A stretch of DNA of 64,000 bases from Roseiarcus sp963780825 (GCA_963780825.1 CAWADL010000020.1:356556-420555), one strand, 5' to 3'. Positions 28,580 through 37,007 are shown, counted from the stretch's first letter. Numbers and translations: made by a program. The notes: generated by a model not told the origin, from the letters alone.

Positions 28580-29824
28580 ATGGCCGCAAGATCAGGAAGC
28601 GCCGATCTGCCGTTACACGGAGGCCGCGTACCGCGCTGGCTCGGCGAACGCATGACCAAGCTCGGCGCGGTCATCACCGAGGCGATCGTGCTCGAATACG
28701 GCCGCGACGAATTCCTGGCGCGGCTCGCGCATCCCCATTGGTTCCAATGTTTTGGCGCCGTGATGGGCATGGATTGGCATTCCTCGGGGATCACCACGTC
28801 CGTGCTCGGCGCGCTGAAGCGCGGCTTGGCGCCGCGCGCCGGCGAACTCGGCCTGCACGTCTGCGGCGGCCGCGGCGCGCATTCGCGGAAGACGCCGGAC
28901 GAGTTGGTCGCGATCGGCGGCCAGGTCGGCTTCGATGGCGCGCGGCTCGCCGACGTGAGCCGCCTCGTCGCCAAGGTCGACAGCGCCGCCGTGCAGGACG
29001 GCTTTGACCTCTATCTGCATGGGTTCATCGTCGCCGACGACGGCAAATGGGTCGTCGTGCAGCAGGGCATGAACGGCGATTCGCGGCAGGCGCGTCGCTA
29101 CCACTGGCTTTCGGCGGGGCTGACCAATTTCGTCGACGCGCCGCACGCGGCGATCGACGGGCCGCAACAGGGCGTCATCGTCAATCTCACCGACCGCCGC
29201 GCCGACGCTTCGCGACAGCGGCAGATCGACGTGCTCGCGGAGCTCGGTCCCGACGGCATCGCCCGAGCGCTTGGCGAGGCGCGCCCCGCCGACGATCAGC
29301 AACCTATGCTGCCGTATCTGGTCATGCCCGCCCATCACGAGGTGCGGCCCGAGGACATCATCACGCGCCGCCTGCACGCCAATCTCGCCGCCGCCGCCGA
29401 TCGCGGGCCGAAAGATTTCATCGAGCTGTTGAAAACCCCCGGGGTCGGCGCGCGGACCGTCCGAGCGCTCGCGCAAGTCGCGGAGATCGTGCACGGCGCG
29501 CCCTATCGCTTCTCTGATCCCGCCCGCTTCTCGGTGGCGCACGGCGGCAAGGACCGGCATCCCTATCCGGTGCCGATAAAAGTGTTCGATCGGACGATCG
29601 CGGTCATGAAGAGTGCGGTCGTCAAGGCGCGGCTTGGGGCAACGGAGGAACTCGCCGCCATCCGCCGGCTCGACGCGGAGACGCGGCGGGTGGAGGCGAC
29701 GGCGACGGGGCCATCGACGCAGGCGCTATTCGCCGAGGAGCGGGCGCGTTCGCACGAGTACGGTGGTCGCAGCGTCTTTGGTTGGGAGCCGCCGCTGGAG
29801 CAAGTGACCCGGCGCCCCGCCTAG
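28580..29824 (+). CDS. DUF763 domain-containing protein
   Basis: The function of this family is unknown. The protein of 414 residues begins SADLPLHGGRVPRWLGERM and has VCGGRGAHSRKTP at about residue 94, both conserved-looking. A helix-hairpin-helix-like segment LLKTPGVGARTVRALAQVAE lies near residues 283-302, which suggests DNA contact. HGGKDRHPYPVPIKVFD follows at about 321. There are no membrane segments. It is tightly linked to the ParA-type ATPase gene upstream. Its last four bases overlap the end of the convergent metallopeptidase gene. Confidence 0.85.
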   Translation: MAARSGSADLPLHGGRVPRWLGERMTKLGAVITEAIVLEYGRDEFLARLAHPHWFQCFGAVMGMDWHSSGITTSVLGALKRGLAPRAGELGLHVCGGRGAHSRKTPDELVAIGGQVGFDGARLADVSRLVAKVDSAAVQDGFDLYLHGFIVADDGKWVVVQQGMNGDSRQARRYHWLSAGLTNFVDAPHAAIDGPQQGVIVNLTDRRADASRQRQIDVLAELGPDGIARALGEARPADDQQPMLPYLVMPAHHEVRPEDIITRRLHANLAAAADRGPKDFIELLKTPGVGARTVRALAQVAEIVHGAPYRFSDPARFSVAHGGKDRHPYPVPIKVFDRTIAVMKSAVVKARLGATEELAAIRRLDAETRRVEATATGPSTQALFAEERARSHEYGGRSVFGWEPPLEQVTRRPA

Positions 29825-30570
29825 GCGGCCCCGAATCTATGCAGCGCCGCGCCATGCGCGCGAAGCCAGGCTTCGGCGCGCTCGGTTTCCGGGAACAGCC
29901 TGTGCGTCAGCTTCCAGAACATCGGCGAATGATTCATGTGCACGATGTGCGAGACCTCGTGCGCCGCCAGGTAATCCAGCACGAAAGGCGGCGCGAAAAT
30001 GAGCCGCCAGGAGAAATTGAGTGACCCCGTCGTGGAGCAGGAGCCCCAGCGGCTGGAGGTGTCACGCAAGGCGATACGGCGCGGTTTGACATTCAGCGTT
30101 CCCGCGTGGCGAGCCACTGCGGCTTCGAGGTCGCGCCGCGCCTCGCGCTTGAGAAAGTCCGCGACGCGGCGCGGTACGTGTCGCTCATCGCCGGCGACAC
30201 AGATGAGCGGTCCGTCGTCCCCGGTCTCCACCCAGACCACGCCCCGCGCATCAGGGCGATGAACGATGAGATGGTCATGTCCGCGCAATGGCGCGATCGC
30301 GCCGGGCGCGAAGGCGACGGGCTTTGGCAGCCGAGCCAGGCGCACGCCGATCCAGGCGGCATGGCGCTCGGCGAACTCGCGGGCCGCCTTCAGCGTGCCG
30401 CGCGCCGGCATGGTCAGCAGCACGTCGCGCGACGCCGCGCGTACGCGAAGCGTGTAGCGCCGCGAGGTCGCCACCCGCTTCAGCGCGACGCGATAGACCT
30501 CGCCGTCGTGTGAGACTGCGATTTCCGCGACCGAAGGCGAGGAGGCCGTTCGTTCGAATAGGGAAAGCAT
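29821..30570 (-). CDS. YgjP/DUF45-type M48-like metallopeptidase
   Basis: The zinc motif HEVSH is at about residues 204-208, with a third ligand expected in the following HMNHSPMFW helix. The family hallmark SSRWGSCSTTGSLNFSWRL at about residue 172 and RRYTLRVRAASRDVLLTMP near the N-terminus both fit the YgjP-like group. The length of 249 residues is typical. Activity in this group is poorly known; one member was reported as a UTP pyrophosphatase. No signal peptide is visible, so it is probably cytosolic. It is convergent with the DUF763 gene and shares four bases with it. Confidence 0.87.
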   Translation of the reverse strand: MLSLFERTASSPSVAEIAVSHDGEVYRVALKRVATSRRYTLRVRAASRDVLLTMPARGTLKAAREFAERHAAWIGVRLARLPKPVAFAPGAIAPLRGHDHLIVHRPDARGVVWVETGDDGPLICVAGDERHVPRRVADFLKREARRDLEAAVARHAGTLNVKPRRIALRDTSSRWGSCSTTGSLNFSWRLIFAPPFVLDYLAAHEVSHIVHMNHSPMFWKLTHRLFPETERAEAWLRAHGAALHRFGAA

Positions 30571-30626
30571 GCGATTCGCAGGCTAGTACGAATTCCCTCT
30601 GAGTCGCCAGGGGTTTCACCTGGGAC

Positions 30627-30741
30627 CGCGGGCGTCTTTGGTGTGATCGACAGCCTGCGGTCCCCTCCCCCCTTGTGGGGGAGTTAGGGAGGGGGGCGGC
30701 TCGGCTTGCATGTTCTTCTTAGGAAAGAGCGGTTTTCGCGG
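30627..30741. repeat. Left half of composite repeat cut by the IS element
   Basis: It starts with a degenerate GGGACCGCGGGCGTC arm and continues with CCCCTCCCCCCTTGTGGGGG, then a G-rich stretch ending CGCGG at 30737-30741. The reverse complement of the intact copy at 13.6-13.8 kb matches this half up to the CGCGG, where the IS begins. Confidence 0.72.
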
Positions 30742-30747
30742 GTGCAA

Positions 30748-30790
30748 CCGGAATGATTCCTGACATTTTGGACCGGCATGATTGCTGACA
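30748..30790. repeat. IS481 terminal inverted repeat, left
   Basis: This 43-base end contains two direct copies of an 18-base unit, roughly CCGGnATGATTnCTGACA, at 30748-30765 and 30773-30790. The right end has the same plan inverted. These are probably tandem transposase binding sites. Confidence 0.78.
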
Positions 30791-31984
30791 CTATTCTTGT
30801 TTTGTTTCCGCCGTTTCGCCCCGCCGCGCGCGCGGCGGGGCGAAACGGCGGAAAATTTTTCCGGGATCGATCTGGCCGAGGTCGTGATGACTGAAGCGCA
30901 CGAGGTAGTTGCCCGCCTCACGCTCGGCGATGCCGACCATTTCGCCCGCAAGCGCCTCGCCAAGGAACAGGTGTTCGCCGCGCCACTTGATTTCGCCGTT
31001 CGGACGCACCCGCCGCACTTCATGGTCGGCGTCATACCAGGGATCGTCGATCTGAGCGGGCATCGGCCGACCCGAGGGGCGCCAGCCTTTGGCGGGTGGC
31101 GTCTGCTCCAGCGCCTCGTGCGGACGCTCTTCGTTGAAGTGCCAGCGAAACGCGTCGAAACGCTCTTGTTGTTCGCCGGCGGTCTGCGCCGCCGGCCGCG
31201 CCGTCTGCGCCTTCAGCGTGCGATGCATACGTTCATGCCGTCCGTTGTCTTGCGGCGAGGAAGGGCGACCGAAACGAGGCTCGACGCCGAGCTTGAGCAG
31301 CCATACCGACAGGCGCGAAAGTCCGCCCGCGCCCACCGAACCGAACGGCGGCCCATTGTCGGAACGCAACGACATCGGAAGGCCGAAATCGTTGAAAAGA
31401 CGATCGAGACTACGCTTGACCTCTTCGTGGGTCGGCCGCACGATCTGGATGCCGAGCAGATAGCGGCTCGCATTGTCCGTCACCGTCAGCGGATCGACCC
31501 GCTGTCCGTCGCGCGTGCGGAACCAACCCTTGAAGTCCACGCACCATTCGCTGTTGACCGTCAGCGGCGCCGATACTGGTCGGCCTTGCTCGACCGGGCG
31601 ACGTCGCCGCCGGACCGGCTCCACCAGTCCCTTCCGCTTCAGAATGTCGCCGATCGTCGAGATCGCGGGCCAAGTCTCGTCCGAACCGTCCTGCAGCAAG
31701 CGCGCGCGTATCTTCTTGGGACCAAAATGCACGAACCGCCGACGTATCGCGACGATCCGATCGACGAGCTCCGCGTCGGTGCGAAACGGACAGTTCGCCG
31801 GCGCATGAGAGCGATCCTGAAACCAATTCGGATCGCCGCTCGCGCGACGCGATCGCCAGACATAAAACGTCTCCCGGCTGACGCCATAGCGCGCACTCAG
31901 CTCCCTGACGCTGAACGCTCCGCTGTCGTAATCCCGCAGCATCGCCATCCGTTCTTCCATCACACAGGTCTTTCGAAAAGCCAT
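30791..31984 (-). CDS. IS481-family DDE transposase
   Basis: This 397-residue transposase moves the surrounding element. An N-terminal helix-turn-helix (FSVRELSARYGVSRETFYVW) precedes the integrase core. The catalytic triad is visible as Asp150 in WCVDFKGWF, Asp209 in LRSDNGPPF and Glu251 in QDNGRHERMHRTL. The frame is intact. The last codons cross a 50-bp perfect palindrome, giving the tail FRRFAPPRARRGETAE. This end may have been created by insertion or rearrangement of the palindrome, because it does not look like a folded domain. Confidence 0.93.
   Translation of the reverse strand: MAFRKTCVMEERMAMLRDYDSGAFSVRELSARYGVSRETFYVWRSRRASGDPNWFQDRSHAPANCPFRTDAELVDRIVAIRRRFVHFGPKKIRARLLQDGSDETWPAISTIGDILKRKGLVEPVRRRRRPVEQGRPVSAPLTVNSEWCVDFKGWFRTRDGQRVDPLTVTDNASRYLLGIQIVRPTHEEVKRSLDRLFNDFGLPMSLRSDNGPPFGSVGAGGLSRLSVWLLKLGVEPRFGRPSSPQDNGRHERMHRTLKAQTARPAAQTAGEQQERFDAFRWHFNEERPHEALEQTPPAKGWRPSGRPMPAQIDDPWYDADHEVRRVRPNGEIKWRGEHLFLGEALAGEMVGIAEREAGNYLVRFSHHDLGQIDPGKIFRRFAPPRARRGETAETKQE
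30805..30854. terminator. Perfect 50-bp palindrome at the transposase 3' end
   Basis: The 25-base arm starts TTTCCGCCGTTTCGCCCCGC and is followed with no spacer by its exact complement. On the plus strand ATTTTT follows directly, so it should act as a strong terminator against transcription entering antisense to the transposase. On the minus strand it lies inside the last codons and is followed by A-rich sequence. Confidence 0.7.
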
Positions 31985-32013
31985 CGGAACTACTCCCGAT
32001 CGCTATCTACCCG

Positions 32014-32056
32014 TGTCAGCCATCAACCCGGTTCATTCTGTCAGGGATCTACCCGG
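32014..32056. repeat. IS481 terminal inverted repeat, right
   Basis: The two units TGTCAGCCATCAACCCGG and TGTCAGGGATCTACCCGG form this end and pair imperfectly with the left end. The transposase ATG is 30 bases inside it, so the promoter probably overlaps the end. Confidence 0.78.
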
Positions 32057-32063
32057 TTCATAC

Positions 32064-32160
32064 CGCGGCTACCCCCCACCCCGGCCCTCCCCCACAAGGG
32101 GGGAGGGGAGTTCGCGGCGCCCGCGGTTCTCCAATCATCCACGCAATCGCGTCGCCCTAA
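32064..32160. repeat. Right half of composite repeat cut by the IS element
   Basis: It starts with CGCGG and continues CTACCCCCCACCCCGGCCC and CCCACAAGGGGGGAGGGG, then TTCTCCAATCATCCACGC. It matches the reverse complement of the intact copy at 13.64-13.74 kb. Confidence 0.72.
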
Positions 32161-32197
32161 GTTAGCGTTCAATCATCTCGTCCGCTCAGAGCGGCGC

Positions 32198-33022
32198 TTA
32201 AGCGGGCGCGATTTGCGCTGGACGTCCGGCGCCCGCGACGGCGCGGTCGACGAAGCGGCCGGCGCGACGCGACAGATAGATGCTCGGCCGCTCGACAAGC
32301 AGGCAAAGAGCCGAGGCGACGGCGAGGCAAACGGGGATGGCGAGAAACATCCAGAACGTCGGGAAGTGATGCTTCAGCACGCCGATGATGATCACATGCG
32401 AGAGGTAGAGACTGTAAGATATGCGTCCCAACCACTGCACCGGTGCGCTGTTGAGGAAATTTGATGTCGTCGTGCGATCCGCAAAAGAGCTGCCGATGAT
32501 GAAGAACGCCGCGTAGTAAAGATCCTTGCTCCAGAACTGCGCCGCGACCAATGCGACGAGGAGAGGAAACATAACGGCGGGCCTTCGCGCCACATAGATG
32601 ATGAGCGGCATCAACGGCATCGCCCAGGCCTCGATGAACAGCGACCAGGTCGGAGGATCTTGAGGCAGCTGGGCGTTGATGCCCATCAGCGGATACCAGA
32701 AATACAGCGATAGCGTCGGCATGTTCATCGAAAGCCAGCCGCCGACCGTTATGCAGAGCGCATAGAGCGGCCATAGACGCACGAAGCGGCGCACCAGAAA
32801 TCCGACGTACGTTCCCCGCCAACCTCGCGTCAGAACGTAGCCGGAAATGACGAAAAACATGATGACGCAGAGATTGGCGAGGCCGATGAAACGGCCGTCT
32901 CCCAATGAGTTGACGAAGTGCGCGAACATGACGAAGCCGGCGAGCAGGCCGCGCAATCCGTCGACGCTGGAAACGCGTTCTGCGGACTCCGATGACAATC
33001 GCGAACTCCGACGAAGGGGCAA
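32198..33022 (-). CDS. Acyltransferase 3 family membrane protein
   Basis: This multi-pass O-acyltransferase belongs to the OafA/NodX group, which modifies cell-surface sugars. The family start is visible as VSSVDGLRGLLAGFVMFAHF, and NLCVIMFFVISGYVLTRGW gives the conserved F-F-x-x-S-G-Y/F block. About seven hydrophobic segments are present. At 274 residues it is shorter than the usual 330-380, so it may lack some helices. The late ISYSLYLSHVIIIG and VERPSIYLSRR blocks are present. It lies just beyond the IS element with no evident partners. Confidence 0.83.
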   Translation of the reverse strand: MPLRRSSRLSSESAERVSSVDGLRGLLAGFVMFAHFVNSLGDGRFIGLANLCVIMFFVISGYVLTRGWRGTYVGFLVRRFVRLWPLYALCITVGGWLSMNMPTLSLYFWYPLMGINAQLPQDPPTWSLFIEAWAMPLMPLIIYVARRPAVMFPLLVALVAAQFWSKDLYYAAFFIIGSSFADRTTTSNFLNSAPVQWLGRISYSLYLSHVIIIGVLKHHFPTFWMFLAIPVCLAVASALCLLVERPSIYLSRRAGRFVDRAVAGAGRPAQIAPA

Positions 33023-33069
33023 TTCGCCACCCCTACGCCGGACCGGTTAAGTCTTCGCTTCTCGCGACG

Positions 33070-33501
33070 TCACGCCGAAGCGATATACTCGCGCAGCGAG
33101 TCGCGCTCATGATGCAGCGCATCAACGTGATACTTGACCACATCGCCGATCGAAACGATGCCGACGAGACGGCCGCCTTCAACGATGGGAAGGTGGCGGA
33201 AACGCCCCTCGGTCATGGCGCGCATCAGTTCGTCGATGTCGGCTTCTTCTCCGACCGTTGTCGGGTTCGCGGTCATATGCTTCGAGACGGGGTCTTCCAA
33301 GGCGTTGCCGCCCTTCACCCCGATCGCGCGCACAATGTCGCGCTCGGAGAGAATGCCAAGCACATGACCGGCGGCGTCGGCCACCACGACCGCGCCGACC
33401 CTTCTCTGGCCCAATTGTTCGGCAGCGTGCCGTAGCGCGAGGTGGGGCTGGATCGTCAGTACGTCACGGCCCTTTTGCTTGAGAATCTGGGCGACGTTCA
33501 T
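33070..33501 (-). CDS. Tandem CBS-domain protein
   Basis: Two CBS domains make up nearly all of the 143 residues: one around AEQLGQRRVGAVVVADAAGHVLGILSER, abridged here, and a second ending FRHLPIVEGGRLVGIVSIGD. Such pairs bind adenine nucleotides or NAD-type ligands and act as cytosolic energy sensors. No enzyme domain is attached. DIVRAIGVKGGNALEDPVS links the two halves. The partner protein is unknown. Confidence 0.88.
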   Translation of the reverse strand: MNVAQILKQKGRDVLTIQPHLALRHAAEQLGQRRVGAVVVADAAGHVLGILSERDIVRAIGVKGGNALEDPVSKHMTANPTTVGEEADIDELMRAMTEGRFRHLPIVEGGRLVGIVSIGDVVKYHVDALHHERDSLREYIASA

Positions 33502-33638
33502 CTTAGACCTCCCTGCGAACCGGCCTTCCTCCGTGACCGTTATTGGCGCACGATGCGCTCTTGCGCGGCGGCGATCAAGGGGTTCTCCTTGCGGATAGCC
33601 GCGACTTGCATCATCAAAATTTAGTCTGGGGATCGCGC

Positions 33639-34388
33639 ATGGACAAAAAAGCGTTACTCGTGACCGGCGGATCGCGTGGCATCGGCCGCGCCACCGCGCT
33701 CGCCGCAGCGAAAGCGGGATGGAAAATCGCCGTCAATTACGCACAGAGCGAAAGCGCCGCGCGAGAGACGGTAGCTGAAATCCAAGACGCCGGCGGGACC
33801 GCGATCGCCGTGAAGGGCGACGTCTCGGTTGAGGCAGAGGTCATGGCGATGTTCGAGGCGGCCAGCGGGCTCGGGCCGCTCGGCGGCGTCGTGGTCAACG
33901 CCGGGGTTATCGCGCCGACAGCGAGGCTGGTCGAGATGTCCGGCGAGCGCATGCGGCGCGTGTTCGACATCAACGTGCTGGGTTCATATCTCACGACGCG
34001 CGAGGCGGCGCGGCGGCTTTCGACACGGCTCGGCGGACCAGGCGGGTCAATCGTCGTGGTCTCCTCCGCCGCCGCCAGGCTTGGATCGCCCAATCTCTAT
34101 GTTGACTATGCCGGCGCGAAGGCGGCGCTCGATACGCTGGTGAAGGGGCTGTCGATCGAACTCGGCGACGAAGGCGTGCGCGTCAACGGCGTGCGGCCAG
34201 GCTTGATCGTCACCGATATCCACGCCAGCGGCGGCGAGCCCGACCGCGCCTACACGCTCGGCGCTACGTCGCCGATGCGCCGGCCGGGGCGCCCCGAGGA
34301 AGTTGCGGCTGCGATCTGCTGGTTGCTCGACGAGCAGGCGGCGTCCTATGTGACCGGCGCAATCCTCGACGTCTCGGGCGGACGCTGA
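33639..34388 (+). CDS. SDR family oxidoreductase
   Basis: A classical short-chain dehydrogenase of 249 residues. The Rossmann motif TGGSRGIGRA is at about residues 9-18, NAG lies in VVVNAGV, the catalytic Ser is in VVVSSAAARLG and the YxxxK motif is YAGAK. The C-terminus AASYVTGAILDVSGG is usual for the FabG-like group. ATG 33639 follows CTGGGGA. It is 24 bases from a second SDR gene in the same direction, so the two probably form an operon. The product pattern (glucose 1-dehydrogenase or ketoreductase type) cannot be resolved. Confidence 0.88.
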   Translation: MDKKALLVTGGSRGIGRATALAAAKAGWKIAVNYAQSESAARETVAEIQDAGGTAIAVKGDVSVEAEVMAMFEAASGLGPLGGVVVNAGVIAPTARLVEMSGERMRRVFDINVLGSYLTTREAARRLSTRLGGPGGSIVVVSSAAARLGSPNLYVDYAGAKAALDTLVKGLSIELGDEGVRVNGVRPGLIVTDIHASGGEPDRAYTLGATSPMRRPGRPEEVAAAICWLLDEQAASYVTGAILDVSGGR

Positions 34389-34412
34389 GCCAAACGATTT
34401 TTGGGAGCAAAC

Positions 34413-35183
34413 ATGTATCGGGAAAAGTTCGATCTCACCGGTTCGCGCGCAGTCGTTACCGGCGGCGGCCGGGGCATCGGGCTGGCCACCGCCGAAGCGC
34501 TGGCGGAGCATGGCGCGGCGATCGTCATCTGCGACATCAACGAGGCGGTGCTTGCCGAAGGCTGCGCTGCGCTGGCCAAGAAGGGCGTACGTGCGGAGTC
34601 GCGCCGGCTCGACATCACCAAATCCGAAGACGTCGAAAAGCTCGCCGCGTCGTTGAACGCCGAGGCGCCGATCGACATCCTTGTTGCTAACGCCGGCATC
34701 GCCATGCCCAACTCGCCCGGCGAGTCGACCTCGGATGCGGATTGGTTGAAGATGATGGACGTCAACGTCAATGGGATGTTTTGGACCTGCCGCGCCTTCG
34801 GGCGCGCCATGCTTTCCAGGGGCAAAGGCGCGATCGTCACAATCGGCTCGATGTCCGGATTTATCGCGAATAAGCCGCAGCGGCAGACCCACTACAACGT
34901 ATCAAAAGCTGCCGTTCACCACATGACGCGCAGTCTCGCGGCGGAATGGGCGCCTCGGGGCGTGCGCATCAACTCGATCGCGCCGACCTACATCGAGACC
35001 GCGATGACCCGCGCCGCCATGGCCGACCTGTCGATGTTCCCGACCTGGATGGAGTTCACGCCAATGGGGCGCGTCGGCCAGCCCGAGGAGATCGCGGCGA
35101 TTGCGTTGTTCCTCGCCGCGCCGGCCTCCAGTGTGATGACCGGCGCCATCGTCGCCGCTGACGCCGGCTACACGACCTGGTGA
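34413..35183 (+). CDS. SDR family oxidoreductase (polyol/sugar dehydrogenase-like)
   Basis: A 256-residue classical SDR with TGGGRGIGLATAEALAEHG, an NAG motif in LVANAGIAMPN, Ser in VTIGSMSGFIANKP and the active-site YNVSKAA. Asp in ICDINEA after the second strand suggests NAD preference. The SMSGFIANKPQRQTHYNVSK region resembles polyol dehydrogenases such as those for threitol or sorbitol. ATG 34413 follows TTGGGAGC. It is paired with the preceding SDR; different substrates in one carbohydrate pathway are a reasonable guess. Confidence 0.87.
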   Translation: MYREKFDLTGSRAVVTGGGRGIGLATAEALAEHGAAIVICDINEAVLAEGCAALAKKGVRAESRRLDITKSEDVEKLAASLNAEAPIDILVANAGIAMPNSPGESTSDADWLKMMDVNVNGMFWTCRAFGRAMLSRGKGAIVTIGSMSGFIANKPQRQTHYNVSKAAVHHMTRSLAAEWAPRGVRINSIAPTYIETAMTRAAMADLSMFPTWMEFTPMGRVGQPEEIAAIALFLAAPASSVMTGAIVAADAGYTTW

Positions 35184-35192
35184 GCCGCCCCC

Positions 35193-35270
35193 CTGGGACC
35201 GCGGGCGTCCCGCCCGCTCTTGAGGCGGGCGCTGCGGCCGTAAGAGCGTGCGGGACGCCCGCGGTCCCAG
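35193..35270. repeat. GGAC-type hairpin pair (family C)
   Basis: CTGGGACCGCGGGCGTCCCG begins the left arm, and the right arm is its near-perfect inverse ending GGTCCCAG. The centre contains two smaller complementary stretches. It lies between the convergent SDR and holB genes and may serve as a bidirectional terminator. A degenerate half copy is at about 30.63 kb. Confidence 0.72.
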
Positions 35271-35279
35271 CGTCGTTTC

Positions 35280-36348
35280 TCACAAGCGAGCCGCGCGTTC
35301 GGCCACCTCCTGTAGGCACGCCAACGTGTGTGTCTTGCGATCGATGTTGAGCGCCTCGACGTCGCGGGTGGTCTGGCGAACTTTGCTCCACAGCTCGGTG
35401 ATCGCCTCCAGGCGCGGGGGCTCGGCCGTAGCTCGCGCTCGCGCCGCGATCCAATCATAGAAGGCGAGCAGGAAGCGCTCGTGATTCTCGGCGCCCGGCG
35501 GCGCCTGCAAAACCGTCGGCGAGTTTCAGCGCCGCCCGCCACTCGATCGTCGGCAATCTGCCGATCACGAACTCGATGAGGCTGCCGATGCCCTGGGTTT
35601 CCGGATCGAGCCGCCGCAGCGCCTCACGCACCGAACCCTCGGATGCAGCAACGGCTCGGTCGATGGCTGCATCGGGCAGATCGCTCCAGGGCGCGCCCTG
35701 CCCGCGTACAATGGTGTTCACCTCAGAGGCTGAGAGCGGCTCCAGCGTCAGGCGACGACAGCGCGAGCGGATCGTCGGCGGCAATCGCGCCGGTCGGTGG
35801 GCGACTATGAGGATCAAGGCGCGGCTCGGCGGCTCTTCGATCGTCTTCAACAGCGCGTTGGCGCCCGCGCGGTTGAGATCATCGGCGGCGTCGACAAGCA
35901 GCACCCGCCAGCCGCCGGAGGCCGAAGCCAGCCGGAACACGCCCTGCCCTTCGCGCACATCGTCGACCCTGATTTCCGTGAAAAAGGTTTTCGATTTCGT
36001 ATTCCAGGCTCGCCGGATCAAAGCGAAATCAGGATGGGCAAGCGCGGCCAACTGGCGGGCCGCGGGATGGTTCTCCGGTGTAGAAAGGTCGCGCGCTTCA
36101 ACGACGGCACGGGCGCCGGGATCGCCAAAGCAGAGAACGAACCGGGCGAAACGCCACGCCAGCGTCGCCTTGCCGACCCCTTCTGGCCCCGAGATGAGCC
36201 AAGCGTGGGCAAGGCGACCGCTCCGGTAGCCCTCCAGCATTTCCGCTTCCGCCCTGGCGTGGCCGATGAGCGCCGGCGCGAAGCGCGGGGCGCGGGCGCC
36301 AGGATAAACGTCACTCTCGGGCGTATCGTCGTCCGCCGCGCGCTTCAT
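35280..36348 (-). CDS. holB: DNA polymerase III subunit delta', one frameshift
   Basis: This AAA+ clamp-loader subunit helps load the sliding clamp at the replication fork. HAWLISGPEGVGKATLAWRF holds the Walker A region, HPDFALIRRAW and VDDVREGQGVF follow, and LLVDAADDLNRAGANALLKT with EEPPSRALILIVAH are the usual central blocks. An A4 run on the plus strand (35509-35512) breaks the frame near residue 280. One base fewer joins LKLADG to LQAPPGAENHERFLLAF and restores the helical C-terminus. The repaired length is 355 residues. Its start overlaps the tmk stop by four bases. Confidence 0.92.
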
Positions 36349-37007
36349 GCGCGGCTCTCCGGCAGATAGTCGCCGAGCCGTTCACGCACCGCCGCCCACA
36401 CGGCTTGGCTGACAGTCGCCTCATCAGCAGCGGCGTCGATGACGACGCAGCGCAAGGGTTCGTGGCGGGCGAGCGCAAGGAAAGCCGCGCGGAGCGTGCG
36501 GTGAAACTGCAGCCCTTCGCCCTCGAAACGGTCGGCGCTATCCGTGGCGCCGCGTCGGGCGGCGGCGCGGGCGAGGCCCTGTTCCGCGGGCAGATCGAGC
36601 ACCAATGTCAGGTCCGGCCGGCGTTCCCCGACCGCAACCTGTTCGAGCCGCGTGATGAAATCGGGATTGAGATCCCCCGCGACGCCCTGATAGGCGCGCG
36701 TCGAATCCAGGAAACGGTCTGACACCACCCAGGCGCCGCGATCGAGCGCGGGCGCGATCAGCCCGTCGATGTGGTCGATACGCGCGGCGGAGAAGGCGAG
36801 GGCCTCCGCCGCGGGGCCCAGCGCGCGCAAGCCGCCGGACAGGATCAATTCGCGCAAGCGTTCAGCGTGGGGGGTGCCGCCCGGCTCGCGTGTCGCGATG
36901 GTCTCGACGCCGAGTTCGGCGAGCTTGGCCACCAGCCGGCGCGATTGCGCGGACTTGCCTGCCCCCTCTCCTCCCTCGAAGGTGATAAAGCGTCCGCGCC
37001 CGCTCAA
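36345..37007 (-). CDS. tmk: Thymidylate kinase
   Basis: Phosphorylates dTMP to dTDP in the cytosol. The 220-residue protein has the P-loop EGGEGAGKS at about residues 11-19, TREPGGTPHAERLRELIL as the DRX-side block, VVSDRFLDSTRAYQG (substrate site with the DRY/H-like motif) and the LID-region ARRGATDSADRFEGEG. Both ends overlap neighbours by four bases (dac upstream, holB downstream), so the three genes are translationally coupled. Confidence 0.96.
   Translation of the reverse strand: MSGRGRFITFEGGEGAGKSAQSRRLVAKLAELGVETIATREPGGTPHAERLRELILSGGLRALGPAAEALAFSAARIDHIDGLIAPALDRGAWVVSDRFLDSTRAYQGVAGDLNPDFITRLEQVAVGERRPDLTLVLDLPAEQGLARAAARRGATDSADRFEGEGLQFHRTLRAAFLALARHEPLRCVVIDAAADEATVSQAVWAAVRERLGDYLPESRA

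Larger units (their letters stand above)
30742..32063 (-). mobile_element. IS481-family insertion sequence
   Basis: An element of about 1.32 kb with one transposase gene. Imperfect terminal inverted repeats lie at 30748-30790 and 32014-32056. CGCGG occurs directly outside both ends (30737-30741 and 32064-32068) and fits a 5-bp target duplication. Joining the flanks across one CGCGG recreates a repeat found intact elsewhere in the window. Transposase and ends look complete, so it may still be mobile. Confidence 0.85.

Noticed and set aside
30782..32464. A 560-codon plus-strand frame across the IS element
   Set aside because: It is antisense to an intact DDE transposase and continues through repeats.
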